This document shows positions 15,660 through 23,582 of a DNA stretch of 64,000 nucleotides, piece by piece; position 1 is the first letter of the stretch, and each line of letters starts with the position of its first letter. Both the position numbers and the translations under genes were made by a program. Below the pieces are notes generated by a model, which saw nothing but the letters and a program-made list of their open reading frames with translations, did no database searches and was not told the DNA's origin. The stretch is from contig CAYTHO010000022.1 in the NCBI GenBank assembly GCA_964437595.1, forward strand, positions 3,064-67,063, in the 5' to 3' direction. Source of the stretch: DSYU01 sp964437595. Lineage in GTDB: Bacteria; Chloroflexota; Anaerolineae; Anaerolineales; Anaerolineaceae.

Positions 15660-17133
15660 AGCCTACCTTAACCGTTTATTCGCGCTGGTCAGCCACGGCT
15701 CAGGGGCAGGCCAGGCTGAAACCGGGGTGGCCGATCCAGCGCCGGGCGCGGAGGAGAGAAAGCCCCAACCGCACCTGATCCGCTCGCTGGTAGCGGTCAT
15801 CGTGGGCAGCCTGATCCTGCGCGCCGCTGCCGGGGCGATGGGCGAGAATATCCAGTTTTACTTCAACGCCATCCACGATGCCGCGCTGGACCCCGCGCAC
15901 CCGCTGCGGGCCATCGTGGGAGACGCGAATGTGTACGAGATTTCCTATACCATGGGCGGGATCATCATCGGCACCTTTTTCGCCGCCGAGCTGATTGGCG
16001 CGCTGATCTTTGGCGCGTGGAGCGACCGCTACGGGCGCAAGCTGTTCATCATCTTTGGCCCGCTGTTTGGGGCCATCGCGGTGCAGATTACCGCGGTCAC
16101 CACCGTGGTGTGGCTGCTGGTCTTTACCCGCCTGCTGGAGGGGCTTTCCACGGCCAGCAACGCCCCCGCCACGCTGGGATATATCGCCGAGAGCACCGCC
16201 GATTCGCCCAAGCTGCGCACGCGGGTGGTGGGGTTTTACGAAGTGGCCACCATTGGCGGCATGGCGATGGGCTTTTCGCTGGGCGGCTGGCTGTGGCGGC
16301 ACTTTGGCACGGCGGCGGTGGTGGCGGGCATCCCGCTGACCAGCCCGGCCTTTGCGATAAACGTGGTGGTGTACCTGGCCAGCCTGCTGATCCTGTGGCT
16401 GGGCATCCGCGAGATGGGCGAAAAACGCAAGGCCAGCAGCGCGCCAGCCGCGTCCGCGATGGATACGCTGCGCCACTACTGGCAGATTGCCAGCAGCCCG
16501 CGCGTCGCCAGCTTTGCCCCGGCCTGGATCGCGATCAACGCCGTGCTGGGCATCTGGATTAACCTTTCCGCGCGCATCCTGACCGACAAGAGCGGCTTCG
16601 CCAACCAGCTTCTGGTGGGCCGCTTCGACAGCCTGGAGGCCGGCAACCTGCGCGCGATGTACGCGGTCTTTTTCGTGCTGGGCATCCTGATCTGGAGCCT
16701 GTTTTTCAGCAACGTCAACCGCACCCGGGCCATGCTGATCGGCACGGGCGGGCTGATCGCCTCCTGCATGGTGATTTTCCTGATCAACCACCAGCCCTCG
16801 CTGGACGCACCCCTGGTATTCCCGCTGGCGGCGCTGCTGGTAGTGACCATTATGATCCAGAGCGGCTTCACCCCGGCGGCGCTGGCGCACCTGGCGGATA
16901 TCACCGAGTCGCACACCGCGGACCGGGGGGCGATTATGGGCCTGTATTCCGTATTTTTGGGCCTGGGGCAGTTTATCGGCGCGAGCATCGGCGGCCCGTT
17001 TGTGGACTGGCTGGGCGCGGACGGCATGGTGCTGGTCAACGCGCTGCTGGGGGTGTTCGCGGGGTACCTGGTGTTGGGGATTAACGGCGTCGAGCGGCGG
17101 ACCGTGGCTGAGGCAGAGGAGCTGTTGGGATGA
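15640..17133 (+). CDS. Major facilitator superfamily transporter
   Basis: A 497-aa inner-membrane transporter. After a roughly 45-residue polar N-terminus there are about 12 hydrophobic segments. The loop between TM2 and TM3 carries the MFS motif A, GAWSDRYGRKL, and a matching DRGAIMGLYSVFLGLG stretch lies in the second half. TM4-5 includes RLLEGLSTASNAPATLGYIAE. There is a periplasmic insertion of about 30 residues after TM1 (FNAIHDAALDPAHPLRAIVGDA), and the central loop is long, as in 12-TM members. The start overlaps the end of udk by 20 bases in another frame, with AGGAG about 11 bases upstream. Substrate is unknown. Drug or metabolite efflux is typical for this group. Confidence 0.9.
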   Translation: MNPNRFKAYLNRLFALVSHGSGAGQAETGVADPAPGAEERKPQPHLIRSLVAVIVGSLILRAAAGAMGENIQFYFNAIHDAALDPAHPLRAIVGDANVYEISYTMGGIIIGTFFAAELIGALIFGAWSDRYGRKLFIIFGPLFGAIAVQITAVTTVVWLLVFTRLLEGLSTASNAPATLGYIAESTADSPKLRTRVVGFYEVATIGGMAMGFSLGGWLWRHFGTAAVVAGIPLTSPAFAINVVVYLASLLILWLGIREMGEKRKASSAPAASAMDTLRHYWQIASSPRVASFAPAWIAINAVLGIWINLSARILTDKSGFANQLLVGRFDSLEAGNLRAMYAVFFVLGILIWSLFFSNVNRTRAMLIGTGGLIASCMVIFLINHQPSLDAPLVFPLAALLVVTIMIQSGFTPAALAHLADITESHTADRGAIMGLYSVFLGLGQFIGASIGGPFVDWLGADGMVLVNALLGVFAGYLVLGINGVERRTVAEAEELLG

Positions 17134-17192
17134 AAGCCCGCCCGGCGCTGAAGCGACCGGGCTACAACGACCAAGCCCGTTGAAACGGGCTG
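17134..17192. repeat. Intergenic repeat, copy 1 (GCCCG/CTGAAGC type)
   Basis: AAGCCCGCCCGGCGCTGAAG continues through CGACCGGGCTACAACGACC to the hairpin AGCCCGT-TGAA-ACGGGCT. The reverse complement aligns well with 21114-21173, so this is one of two oppositely oriented copies of a roughly 60-bp element. It fills the gap between the MFS gene and the convergent DUF4129 gene. Confidence 0.75.
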
Positions 17193-17273
17193 GAAGATTG
17201 TGGTTTCCAGGAATTTGGATTTATTCACGATCTTACGGCTTCCGCTCGCGGCGCGCGTGATTGGAAGGGCGGG

Positions 17274-18683
17274 TTAAGTTTTCTTTTTTATCCGCTTCCA
17301 GGCGGCCTCAACCTTTTCCACCTCCTGGCGGGTTTCGGGGTATTCGCCGTAGCGGATTTTTAGATATTCGCGGGTGATGAGGGCGGCGTCTTCGGCGGGG
17401 AACAGCCCGGCCAGCACGGGGAGGAACTCCAGCGGGGTGACGGATGCGGGCCGCTCGACGCCGCGCTTTTTGCTGAGCACGGTCAACTGGCGGTAGATGT
17501 AGCGGATGCGCGCGGCGGCCAGGAGCTGCCCCGGGCGGCGCCCGCGCATGGAACGCGCGCCGCGCAGGAGGCGCCGGAGCAGTTTTTGCAGCGGGTTCTC
17601 CTCCGCGCCAGGCTCGATGCGGCTGGCCTGCTCTTCTTCCACCACTGCGCGCGCCCGGCTGCCGCGCGCGTACAGCGCCAGCAGGATGCCCAGCGCCAGC
17701 ACGATCAGCAGCCCGGCCAGGAACAGGCCGCGCGCGGCCAGGGCATAAGGGACCATTTTTTCCAGCACGCTGATCACGCCTTCCATCAGGCGGGCCACCT
17801 GCTCGCTGTAAGGAATATTGCGCAGAAAGTTAATCAACTGCTGGAGCAGGTCAGACAGCCGGGGGACGAGGTCGGCCATCAGGAGCAGCAGGGGCGAGAG
17901 GATCAGCAGGACGATGCCGGTGAGGACGGCAAAGATAAAAATCACCACGGCGGAGAGCACCTGGACGATCTGCCCGCCCGCCAGCCGCCCGGCTGCGACC
18001 GCCAGGCCCACCAGCGCCAGCGCGCTCAAGAGGATGCTGGCCATCCAACCCAGGCCAAAGCGCGGGATGCGCCCGCCGCGCGTCTCGCTCAGGCTGGCGA
18101 CCCGCGCGGCGCTCAAGGCAACCAGCCCGCAGAACAGGAACAGGTACAGGCCAAAGGCCGCCGGTTGGGGATAGAACGGCGCGAACAGCATGCCGTACAG
18201 CAGGAGGAAGACCAGCCCAAGCTGGAAGCTGCCCTGCGCGGCGCCCAGGCTGGCCGGTTTTTGGGCCAGGGCAAGCCCGCGCCAGGCCAGCAGGAGGACG
18301 ATGATCCCGTGGTAAAAATAGGCCCCGCCCAGCTCCGGGTGCAGGATATACTGCACGGGCAGCCCGATAAGCTGCGGGAGGCGGATAGGCCGGCCCAGGA
18401 AGAAGACGATTTTGAGGCTGGCAAACACCGCCAGCAGCAGCCAGGCGGCGAAAACCGCCGCGCGGGTTTGCCGGTTCCAGGGGAGACGCGCCATGCCCTG
18501 TACGATCAGCAGGCTGGCGGTCGGGATGGAAAGCAGCAGGGCGAAGATGCCTGCCCATGGGATGCCCTGCGGTGCAAACAGGGCCTGGTACCACAAGGAT
18601 AGGTAGGTGGCTTCCATCACCAGCAGCGCGGCGACCGCCAGCAGGGTCCATAAGCGGGGGGAATTGGCGAGGAAGGCTTTCAC
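17274..18683 (-). CDS. Membrane protein with C-terminal DUF4129, TgpA-like but without a transglutaminase core
   Basis: A 469-aa protein with six or more hydrophobic segments in residues 1-235 and two more near 235-270 and 320-340. A cytoplasmic basic region (LLRRLLRGARSMRGRR) follows. Residues about 390-465 match DUF4129 (ARIRYIYRQLTVLSKKRG...TPLEFLPVLAGLFP...LITREYLKIRYGEYP). In the usual MoxR/DUF58/TgpA operon the third gene has a transglutaminase domain with Cys-His-Asp between the membrane part and DUF4129. I see none here, so the enzyme part is missing or supplied elsewhere. The start overlaps the DUF58 stop by four bases (ATGA). It may assist maturation of exported or envelope proteins, by analogy only. 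Confidence 0.82.
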   Translation of the reverse strand: MKAFLANSPRLWTLLAVAALLVMEATYLSLWYQALFAPQGIPWAGIFALLLSIPTASLLIVQGMARLPWNRQTRAAVFAAWLLLAVFASLKIVFFLGRPIRLPQLIGLPVQYILHPELGGAYFYHGIIVLLLAWRGLALAQKPASLGAAQGSFQLGLVFLLLYGMLFAPFYPQPAAFGLYLFLFCGLVALSAARVASLSETRGGRIPRFGLGWMASILLSALALVGLAVAAGRLAGGQIVQVLSAVVIFIFAVLTGIVLLILSPLLLLMADLVPRLSDLLQQLINFLRNIPYSEQVARLMEGVISVLEKMVPYALAARGLFLAGLLIVLALGILLALYARGSRARAVVEEEQASRIEPGAEENPLQKLLRRLLRGARSMRGRRPGQLLAAARIRYIYRQLTVLSKKRGVERPASVTPLEFLPVLAGLFPAEDAALITREYLKIRYGEYPETRQEVEKVEAAWKRIKKKT

Positions 18684-19879
18684 AGCGGGGGCATCTCCCG
18701 GTCAAAGGGCAGGTGCAGGATGTGGATGCCGGGCAGGTCGGGGGGCGGGGTGGGGTCGAGCGAGACCAGGGTGATGTGCGAGCGGTAGCGGCGCAGGCGC
18801 ATCAGCGTATCCTGGAGGGTTTCGGGCAGCAGGGCGGTCACCACCAGGATGGTCGCGCCGAAGGGGATTTCGCTCATCGAGCGCACCAGGAAGGATTCGA
18901 AGGGAGCGATCACGTACGGGGTGACCCCGGCCAGGGCCTGGAGCAGCAGGGTGAGCTGGCCCTGCGCGCGCCCGGGCCGGATGCGGAAGGGCTGGTCCGA
19001 ATGGGAGAGGCAGCCGTTGGCAAACAGCCCCACCGCATAGCCGTCTTCATTGGCCTGGTAGGCCAGGGTGGTGCACACCTTGACCAGGTATTCGAGCAGG
19101 TCCTGGTTGTAGCCCAGCCAGAAGTGCACCTCGGTGGAGACGTTCATGCAGATGACCAGCACGCGGGCGGCCACGGGCTGGTAGACCTTGACCTGCAGCT
19201 CGCCGGTGCGGGCGGTGGCGGGCCAGTGGATGCGCCGGAAGCTGTCTTCCGGGTGGTAGGGGCGGATGCCTATGGCCTGGCTGGGGTCTTCGAACAGCGG
19301 GCGGGGCGAGCGGCGGTCGCCAAAGGGGTCTTCCGTGCGCAGGTGAAAGCGCTCGATGGGCAGCAGTTCGGGGAAAACAGTCAGGTACTGCGGGAGGGGG
19401 CGCTCCTCGCGTTTTTCGAATAATCCAAATAAGTCGCCAGCCTCGAAGGTAAGCGGGCCAAGCTCGTAGATGCCGCGCTTGCGGAAAAGGAGCGTATAGC
19501 CGCGCTGGATGCGCTCGTGCCAGCGCAGGCTGTACAGGTTGACCAGGAAGCCGTGCAGGGGATTATGCGATGGGGCCAGGATGCTGGTATCCGCCGGGCC
19601 AACGGCTTCGGGCCATTCATCGCTGGCGCGCAGCCAGGAGACGGGCAGCAGCTTGTTGTTTTCGATGGTGATGCGCACTTCGGTCTGCTCGCCGGGGAAG
19701 CCGCGCGTGTAGCGGAAGCGGCGGGAATAGGCCAGCCGGTTCAGGGCGCGCCGCCGCCACTGGTGCGCCAGGGCCAGCACCAGGCCGATGGCGACGGAGA
19801 AGTAGATCAGCCAGGGGAAGTTCAGCAGCACCCCGGCCAGGAAGGTGAGGATCAGAACATTCAGCCAGGCGGGGGACAT
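18680..19879 (-). CDS. DUF58 family protein
   Basis: A 399-aa protein with an N-terminal membrane segment pair (LNVLILTFLAGVLLNFPWLIYFSVAIGLVLAL) and then a beta-rich domain. The core DUF58 signature is clear: DPFGDRRSPRPLFEDPSQAIGIRPYHPEDSFRRIHWPATARTGELQVKVY, in which G-x-R-x-Y-x-x-x-D-x-x-R-x-I-H-W is the family hallmark. A von Willebrand A-like C-terminal fold follows. The family is nearly always encoded beside MoxR ATPases, which may act on it as chaperones. The start ATG overlaps the MoxR stop by one base (TAATG). Longer upstream readings run inside MoxR and are rejected. The exact role is unknown. Confidence 0.92.
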   Translation of the reverse strand: MSPAWLNVLILTFLAGVLLNFPWLIYFSVAIGLVLALAHQWRRRALNRLAYSRRFRYTRGFPGEQTEVRITIENNKLLPVSWLRASDEWPEAVGPADTSILAPSHNPLHGFLVNLYSLRWHERIQRGYTLLFRKRGIYELGPLTFEAGDLFGLFEKREERPLPQYLTVFPELLPIERFHLRTEDPFGDRRSPRPLFEDPSQAIGIRPYHPEDSFRRIHWPATARTGELQVKVYQPVAARVLVICMNVSTEVHFWLGYNQDLLEYLVKVCTTLAYQANEDGYAVGLFANGCLSHSDQPFRIRPGRAQGQLTLLLQALAGVTPYVIAPFESFLVRSMSEIPFGATILVVTALLPETLQDTLMRLRRYRSHITLVSLDPTPPPDLPGIHILHLPFDREMPPL

Positions 19880-20817
19880 TACCCTTCCACGGGGACCGGG
19901 ACGGTGGTGACGATGTCGTTGACGAGTTCCTGGGCGTTCCGCCCGCGTAACTGCGCCTGGGGCGAGATGAGCAGACGGTGGCACAGCACGGGCGGGGCCA
20001 GGCGCTTGACGTCATCCGGGAGAACGTAGTCGCGGCCCTGGATGGCGGCCCAGGCCTGGGCGGACTGGTACAGCGCCAGCGCGGCCCGCGGGCTGGCGCC
20101 CAACTGCACGTCGCTGTTCTGGCGGGTGGCGCGGGCGATGGAGACGATATAGTCGCGGACGGAGGCTTCCACGCGCACATTGCGGCGCTCCTGCTGTAGG
20201 GCCAGGATCTCCTCCGGCTGGGATACGGGGAGCAGGCCGGGCAGGGGGTCCTCGGCGCGGAAGCGTTCGAGGATGGTGTTTTCTTCGGCCTGGGTGGGGT
20301 AGCCAATCGCCACGCGCAGCAAGAAGCGGTCGATCTGCGCCTCGGGCAGGGGGAAGGTGCCTTCCAGCTCGATGGGGTTCTGGGTGGCGAGCACGATGAA
20401 GGGGCGGGCCAGCGCGCGGGTAACGCCGTCGGCGGTGACCTGGCGCTCCTGCATGGCTTCCAGCAGGGCCGACTGGGTGCGCGGGGTGGCGCGGTTGATC
20501 TCGTCGGCCAGCACGATCTGGCTCATCACCGGGCCGGGGCGGAACTCAAACTCCTGGCTTTTCTGGTTGAACCAGCTCAGGCCGGTGACGTCGGAAGGCA
20601 GCAGGTCGGGGGTGAACTGGATGCGCCGGAAGGTACAGCCCAGCGAGGCGGCCAGCGCGCGGGCCAGGGTGGTTTTGCCGGTGCCGGGCACGTCTTCCAG
20701 GAGAACATGCCCTTCGCACAATACGGCCACCAGCAGAAGCTGGATCACTTCGTCTTTGCCAACGATTACCCGCTGGATGTTTTCGAGGATACGCTGGGCA
20801 GCAGTCTGGATCATCAT
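19879..20817 (-). CDS. MoxR-family AAA+ ATPase
   Basis: A 312-aa AAA+ chaperone-like ATPase. Walker A is VPGTGKTT (43-50), and TPDLLPSDVTGLSWFNQ is the typical MoxR beta-hairpin insert. Walker B is VLADEINRA near 101-109, and ALLEAMQERQVT follows with sensor 1 in VLATQNPIELEGTFPLPEAQIDRFL. The C-terminal lid has the SPRAALAL arginine of sensor 2. Length and motifs are standard. It is the first gene of a three-gene unit, MoxR-DUF58-DUF4129, with one- and four-base overlaps. Members help assemble or activate secreted and von Willebrand A-containing complexes. A dyad at 20842-20856 sits just before the start codon. Confidence 0.94.
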   Translation of the reverse strand: MMIQTAAQRILENIQRVIVGKDEVIQLLLVAVLCEGHVLLEDVPGTGKTTLARALAASLGCTFRRIQFTPDLLPSDVTGLSWFNQKSQEFEFRPGPVMSQIVLADEINRATPRTQSALLEAMQERQVTADGVTRALARPFIVLATQNPIELEGTFPLPEAQIDRFLLRVAIGYPTQAEENTILERFRAEDPLPGLLPVSQPEEILALQQERRNVRVEASVRDYIVSIARATRQNSDVQLGASPRAALALYQSAQAWAAIQGRDYVLPDDVKRLAPPVLCHRLLISPQAQLRGRNAQELVNDIVTTVPVPVEG

Positions 20818-20841
20818 TTTTGCGCTCCATCAACGAAATCG

Positions 20842-20871
20842 GACATCAACGATGTCGGATATGTATTTATA
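20842..20871 (-). promoter_or_regulatory. Candidate promoter and dyad operator of the MoxR operon
   Basis: On the minus strand TATAAA (20871-20866) is followed by the dyad GACATC-AAC-GATGTC (plus strand 20842-20856). The half-sequence CATCAACGA also repeats at 20828-20836. The dyad would lie between the start of transcription and the ATG at 20817, a normal place for a repressor. Confidence 0.4.
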
Positions 20872-21113
20872 CACTATTTGATGGGGAAGGGTCACCAATC
20901 GAAAGAACAGTTTCGGTTAATCTCTACCAACGGTCGGTTCGTAGAAAAGTTGTATATTAACGTCAGTTCGATAAGGAATAGGTGAATTTACGATCAATAA
21001 GGCGGGCCTAAAGGCACCGCGCTACGCGGTTGCGGTTCGCTGTGGCGAACCGTGCCTGCCAAGGCAGGCTAAGCGTATTGATTGCGCAAAAAGCTTGCCC
21101 GTTTGCTTCTTCT

Positions 21114-21173
21114 GAGCCCGCTTTCAGCGGGCTTGGTCCTCGTAGCGCGGCGGCTTCAGCCCCGTGCGGGCTT
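21114..21173. repeat. Intergenic repeat, copy 2 (GCCCG/CTGAAGC type)
   Basis: AGCCCGC-TTTCA-GCGGGCTT, then GGTCCTCGTAGCGCGGCGGC and TTCAGCCCCGTGCGGGCTTA. This aligns to the reverse complement of 17134-17192 with scattered differences, most in loops. Stem changes appear to keep pairing. The two copies flank the MoxR operon in opposite orientation. Confidence 0.75.
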
Positions 21174-21208
21174 ATCCCGAACTCACGTTATATTCGGAAT
21201 AGCTATAT

Positions 21209-21337
21209 TATCGCTGATTACGCTGATTATGGCTTGCTACGCAAGCTCGATTACGCTGATAAGAGCTTTTTTATCAATGTGTTCTTCTCAGAACGTGGTT
21301 TTCTGCGTAATCCGTTCAATCAGCGTAATCAGCGATA
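21209..21337. repeat. Perfect 20-bp inverted repeat pair
   Basis: The left arm TATCGCTGATTACGCTGATT (21209-21228) is the exact complement of the right arm at 21318-21337, with 89 bases between. Each arm itself contains the word CGCTGATTA twice in near-tandem. The intervening stretch contains further CTGAT/TACGC words. Confidence 0.85.
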
Positions 21338-21384
21338 AAAAAGTTTCTCGCCAACGGTCGTTATAAAGTGATTTACAGATCGGC

Positions 21385-21393
21385 TGGTATAAT
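21385..21393 (+). promoter_or_regulatory. Extended -10 of a leaderless promoter for the NUDIX gene
   Basis: TGGTATAAT ends seven bases before the ATG at 21401, with no ribosome site between. Initiation would fall on the start codon. Confidence 0.6.
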
Positions 21394-21400
21394 CACCAGC

Positions 21401-21898
21401 ATGGCAGAACGCGCCTCGGCGATCATTATCAGCAAGCGGCATATTTTGCTCATCCACCGCATCCGGACGAAGGGTGAGTTTTACGTATTTCCGGGTGGAA
21501 ATATCGAGGCGGGCGAGACCGCCGAGGCGGCCTGCGCGCGCGAGGTGCTGGAAGAGACCGGGCTGCCAGCGGTGTGGCTGGAGCCTGCCTTTGACCATGC
21601 CCTGCCCGACCGGATGGCGCGCTACTTTTTCGTCTCGGTGGGGGAGGGGACGCTTTCGGTGGGCGGGCCGGAGGCGTTCAAGCGGTCGGAGAAAAACCGC
21701 TACCTGCTGGAATGGATCCCGCTGGTGAAGCTGGGTGAATATGCTTTGCGGCCCGCGGCGGTGCGCGATGCGATTGTGCGGGTGATTGAAGAAGGCGGGC
21801 TGGTGCGCGAGGCCCCCGACCTGGCCCAGCGCCGGGAGCGGATGAAGGAAATCCTGCTGGTTTCTAAACCGCTGAAGGGCCTTCCGGACGCGGACTGA
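21401..21898 (+). CDS. NUDIX hydrolase
   Basis: A 165-aa NUDIX pyrophosphatase. The NUDIX box is complete, GGNIEAGETAEAACAREVLEETG (residues 32-54, G-x5-E-x7-R-E-x2-E-E-x-G). It is preceded by FYVFPGG, and the N-terminus ERASAIIISKRHILLIHR is typical of 8-oxo-dGTP or nucleoside-diphosphate NUDIX enzymes. Cytoplasmic. A GTG 33 bases upstream would extend it across the promoter, and the ATG at 21401 is preferred since TATAAT sits just before it. Its last 35 bases overlap the convergent CHAD gene. Substrate cannot be read from the sequence. Confidence 0.9.
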   Translation: MAERASAIIISKRHILLIHRIRTKGEFYVFPGGNIEAGETAEAACAREVLEETGLPAVWLEPAFDHALPDRMARYFFVSVGEGTLSVGGPEAFKRSEKNRYLLEWIPLVKLGEYALRPAAVRDAIVRVIEEGGLVREAPDLAQRRERMKEILLVSKPLKGLPDAD

Positions 21899-22874
21899 GC
21901 GGCGGATAGACCTGCCCAATTTGCTGGAACGGCACCTGGATGGCGCCGCGCAGATCGTTAAACAGACCCGCAGACTGCCACGCGCGCCAGTTCTCGACGA
22001 ACTTTTCATATAAGCTGCCGCGCTCCTGGAGCCGGTCCTGCTCGAGGGACTGGATGCCCGCCACCAGCGGTTTGAAGGCGCGGTCGGAGCCGAAGTATTC
22101 CACCACGCGCTGGTGCTCTTCTTCCAGGAAGGTGGGCAAGAACTGCTGCCAGACGTCGCAGTCGTGGATTTCGCCCAGCAGGTCCTGCATGGTTTTGACG
22201 GCCTGGATATAGGCTTGCAGTTGGCTGGCGTACAGAGGGGCGAAGGTTTCCAGGGTGTAGCGCAGCCACTTGGCAGCAATGCGCATCTGGTGCAGTTCGG
22301 TCACTTTATCGGGCTGTTCGACGATTTCATCGAAGGCCAGCAGCGCATCGAGCCGGGTGGAGATGGCCTGGAAGCTGTGCCGGTAAAGCGTGGGGGTATA
22401 TACGTAAACTTCCACGGAGCGGTCGGCCAGCGGCTGGAGCCGGGCGGTCATGTTGGGAATCAGGGCGCTGGCGGTCAGCGCGTCCATGGCTTCGACGAGG
22501 GGCGCCTGGAGTTTTTCGCGCTTCTGGCGCAGGCGCAGCATCAGGCGCTGGATGCCGGGCACGGCTTTTTTGTCCGCCAGCCCGGCGCTGAATTTTTGCA
22601 GCCATTCGATCTGCACGTCAGTGTCGCGCGCTTCGCCTAAGGCGCGGGTCACCCGGCGGATGCCGTCCAGCCATTTCCTGGCTTTTTTGGAGGGCAGGCA
22701 GCCGATAAAGAGGGGCAGGGCGGCGCGCAGCCGGCGCGATGCGACCCGAGCGTCGTGCACGTGTTCGATATCCGGACGGCCTTCGCGCACCCCTTCGATT
22801 TGACTTTCCAGCGCCGTAAGGTGCTTGAGGAGCACGCCCGCGCCAAAGACACAGGAGCCTTCATCGAGACGCAT
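21864..22874 (-). CDS. CHAD domain protein (predicted polyphosphate-binding)
   Basis: A protein of about 336 aa, all-helical and rich in conserved His/Arg. HVHDARVASRRLRAALPLF near residue 38 and LHQMRIAAKWLRYTLETFAPLY near 197 are the two copies of the CHAD H-x-x-R-x-x-x-R/K-x-L-R motif. LGEARDTDVQIEWL and LGEIHDCDVWQQFL are the matching L-G-x-x-x-D-x-D segments. CHAD domains bind inorganic polyphosphate. No CYTH domain is attached. The gene follows phoU by four bases in a phosphate-type operon, which supports a role in polyphosphate storage. An ATG 27 bases earlier, inside the phoU tail, is an alternative start. The 3' end overlaps the convergent NUDIX gene by 35 bases. Confidence 0.9.
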   Translation of the reverse strand: MRLDEGSCVFGAGVLLKHLTALESQIEGVREGRPDIEHVHDARVASRRLRAALPLFIGCLPSKKARKWLDGIRRVTRALGEARDTDVQIEWLQKFSAGLADKKAVPGIQRLMLRLRQKREKLQAPLVEAMDALTASALIPNMTARLQPLADRSVEVYVYTPTLYRHSFQAISTRLDALLAFDEIVEQPDKVTELHQMRIAAKWLRYTLETFAPLYASQLQAYIQAVKTMQDLLGEIHDCDVWQQFLPTFLEEEHQRVVEYFGSDRAFKPLVAGIQSLEQDRLQERGSLYEKFVENWRAWQSAGLFNDLRGAIQVPFQQIGQVYPPLSPRPEGPSAV

Positions 22875-22878
22875 GGTG

Positions 22879-23556
22879 TTATTCCGTATCTTCTTCGTCA
22901 TCCGTATCCATTTCCATCAGTTCGCCGGTGGCGACGAATACGGTGCGCTCGCAGATGTTGGTTACGCGGTCGGCGAAGCGCTCGATGTTGTGCGCCACCC
23001 ACATCATCTGGTTGGCCTGGTCGATGGTCTCGGGATTGGCGATCATCGAAGCCACGGCATCGCGGTGGATCTGGTTGTAGAAGGCATCGACCTGGTCGTC
23101 CTCCGCCGGGATTTCGTGGGCAACCTGCGCGTTGCCGGTGATAAAAGCGCCTAACGCGCGGTGGAGCATGCTCACCGCCAGGCCGGTCATGGTGGAAAAG
23201 TCGCGCAGGCTGATGGGGATGGCTGCATCGCCCAGGTGGAGGTTGATCTTGGCGATCCCTTTGGCATAGTCGCCCATGCGCTCCAGCTCGGTAATCACTT
23301 CCAGGATGGCTGCCATCTGGCGCAGGTCGCGCGCCATGGGCTGCTGGGTGGCAATCAGGATCAGGATGGCATTCTCGATGGCATAGCGCTTTTCATTGAC
23401 GAGCATGTCATCGTTGTAGATTTTCCTGGAGGCAGGCAAATCGCGGCGGATCAGCGCGTCGACGGATGCGGTGATGGCCTGCTCAACCATGCTGCCGAGC
23501 AGTAAAACCTCGTCTTGAAGGTGATGGATCTGGCGGTCCAGGGTTTCACGTGGCAT
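22879..23556 (-). CDS. phoU: Phosphate transport system regulatory protein PhoU
   Basis: A 225-aa PhoU with two three-helix repeats. Each repeat has the metal-binding E/D-x-x-x-D pattern: ITELERMGDYAKGIAKI near 90-106 and VAHNIERFADRVTNICERTVF near 190-210. The N-terminus, LDRQIHHLQDEVLLLGSMVEQAI, is typical. The protein ends in a strongly acidic tail (MDTDDEEDTE). PhoU links the Pst transporter to the PhoR/PhoB pair and restrains phosphate uptake. It lies between pstB and the CHAD gene with short gaps (26 and 4 bases), so it is co-transcribed. Confidence 0.95.
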   Translation of the reverse strand: MPRETLDRQIHHLQDEVLLLGSMVEQAITASVDALIRRDLPASRKIYNDDMLVNEKRYAIENAILILIATQQPMARDLRQMAAILEVITELERMGDYAKGIAKINLHLGDAAIPISLRDFSTMTGLAVSMLHRALGAFITGNAQVAHEIPAEDDQVDAFYNQIHRDAVASMIANPETIDQANQMMWVAHNIERFADRVTNICERTVFVATGELMEMDTDDEEDTE

Positions 23557-23582
23557 AGCATGCCTCTTGGGTGGTAGGTGAA

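Larger units (their letters stand above)
20900..21400. other. Gene-free spacer packed with hairpins and inverted repeats
   Basis: About 500 bases between the divergent MoxR and NUDIX genes contain no convincing gene. Short open frames here are made of repeat sequence. Perfect hairpins lie at 21017-21029 (CCGCG arms), 21034-21051 (GGTTCGC arms) and 21054-21069 (GCCTGCC arms). An intergenic repeat follows at 21114-21173, then a 20-bp inverted pair at 21209-21228 and 21318-21337. Confidence 0.8.

Noticed and set aside
15700..16914. A 404-codon minus-strand frame opposite the MFS gene
   Set aside because: Composition is typical of a reverse shadow of hydrophobic codons (runs of Gln/His/Arg), with no start context.
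20818..21340. Short plus-strand frames upstream of NUDIX
   Set aside because: They are made of hairpin and repeat sequence and lack protein character.
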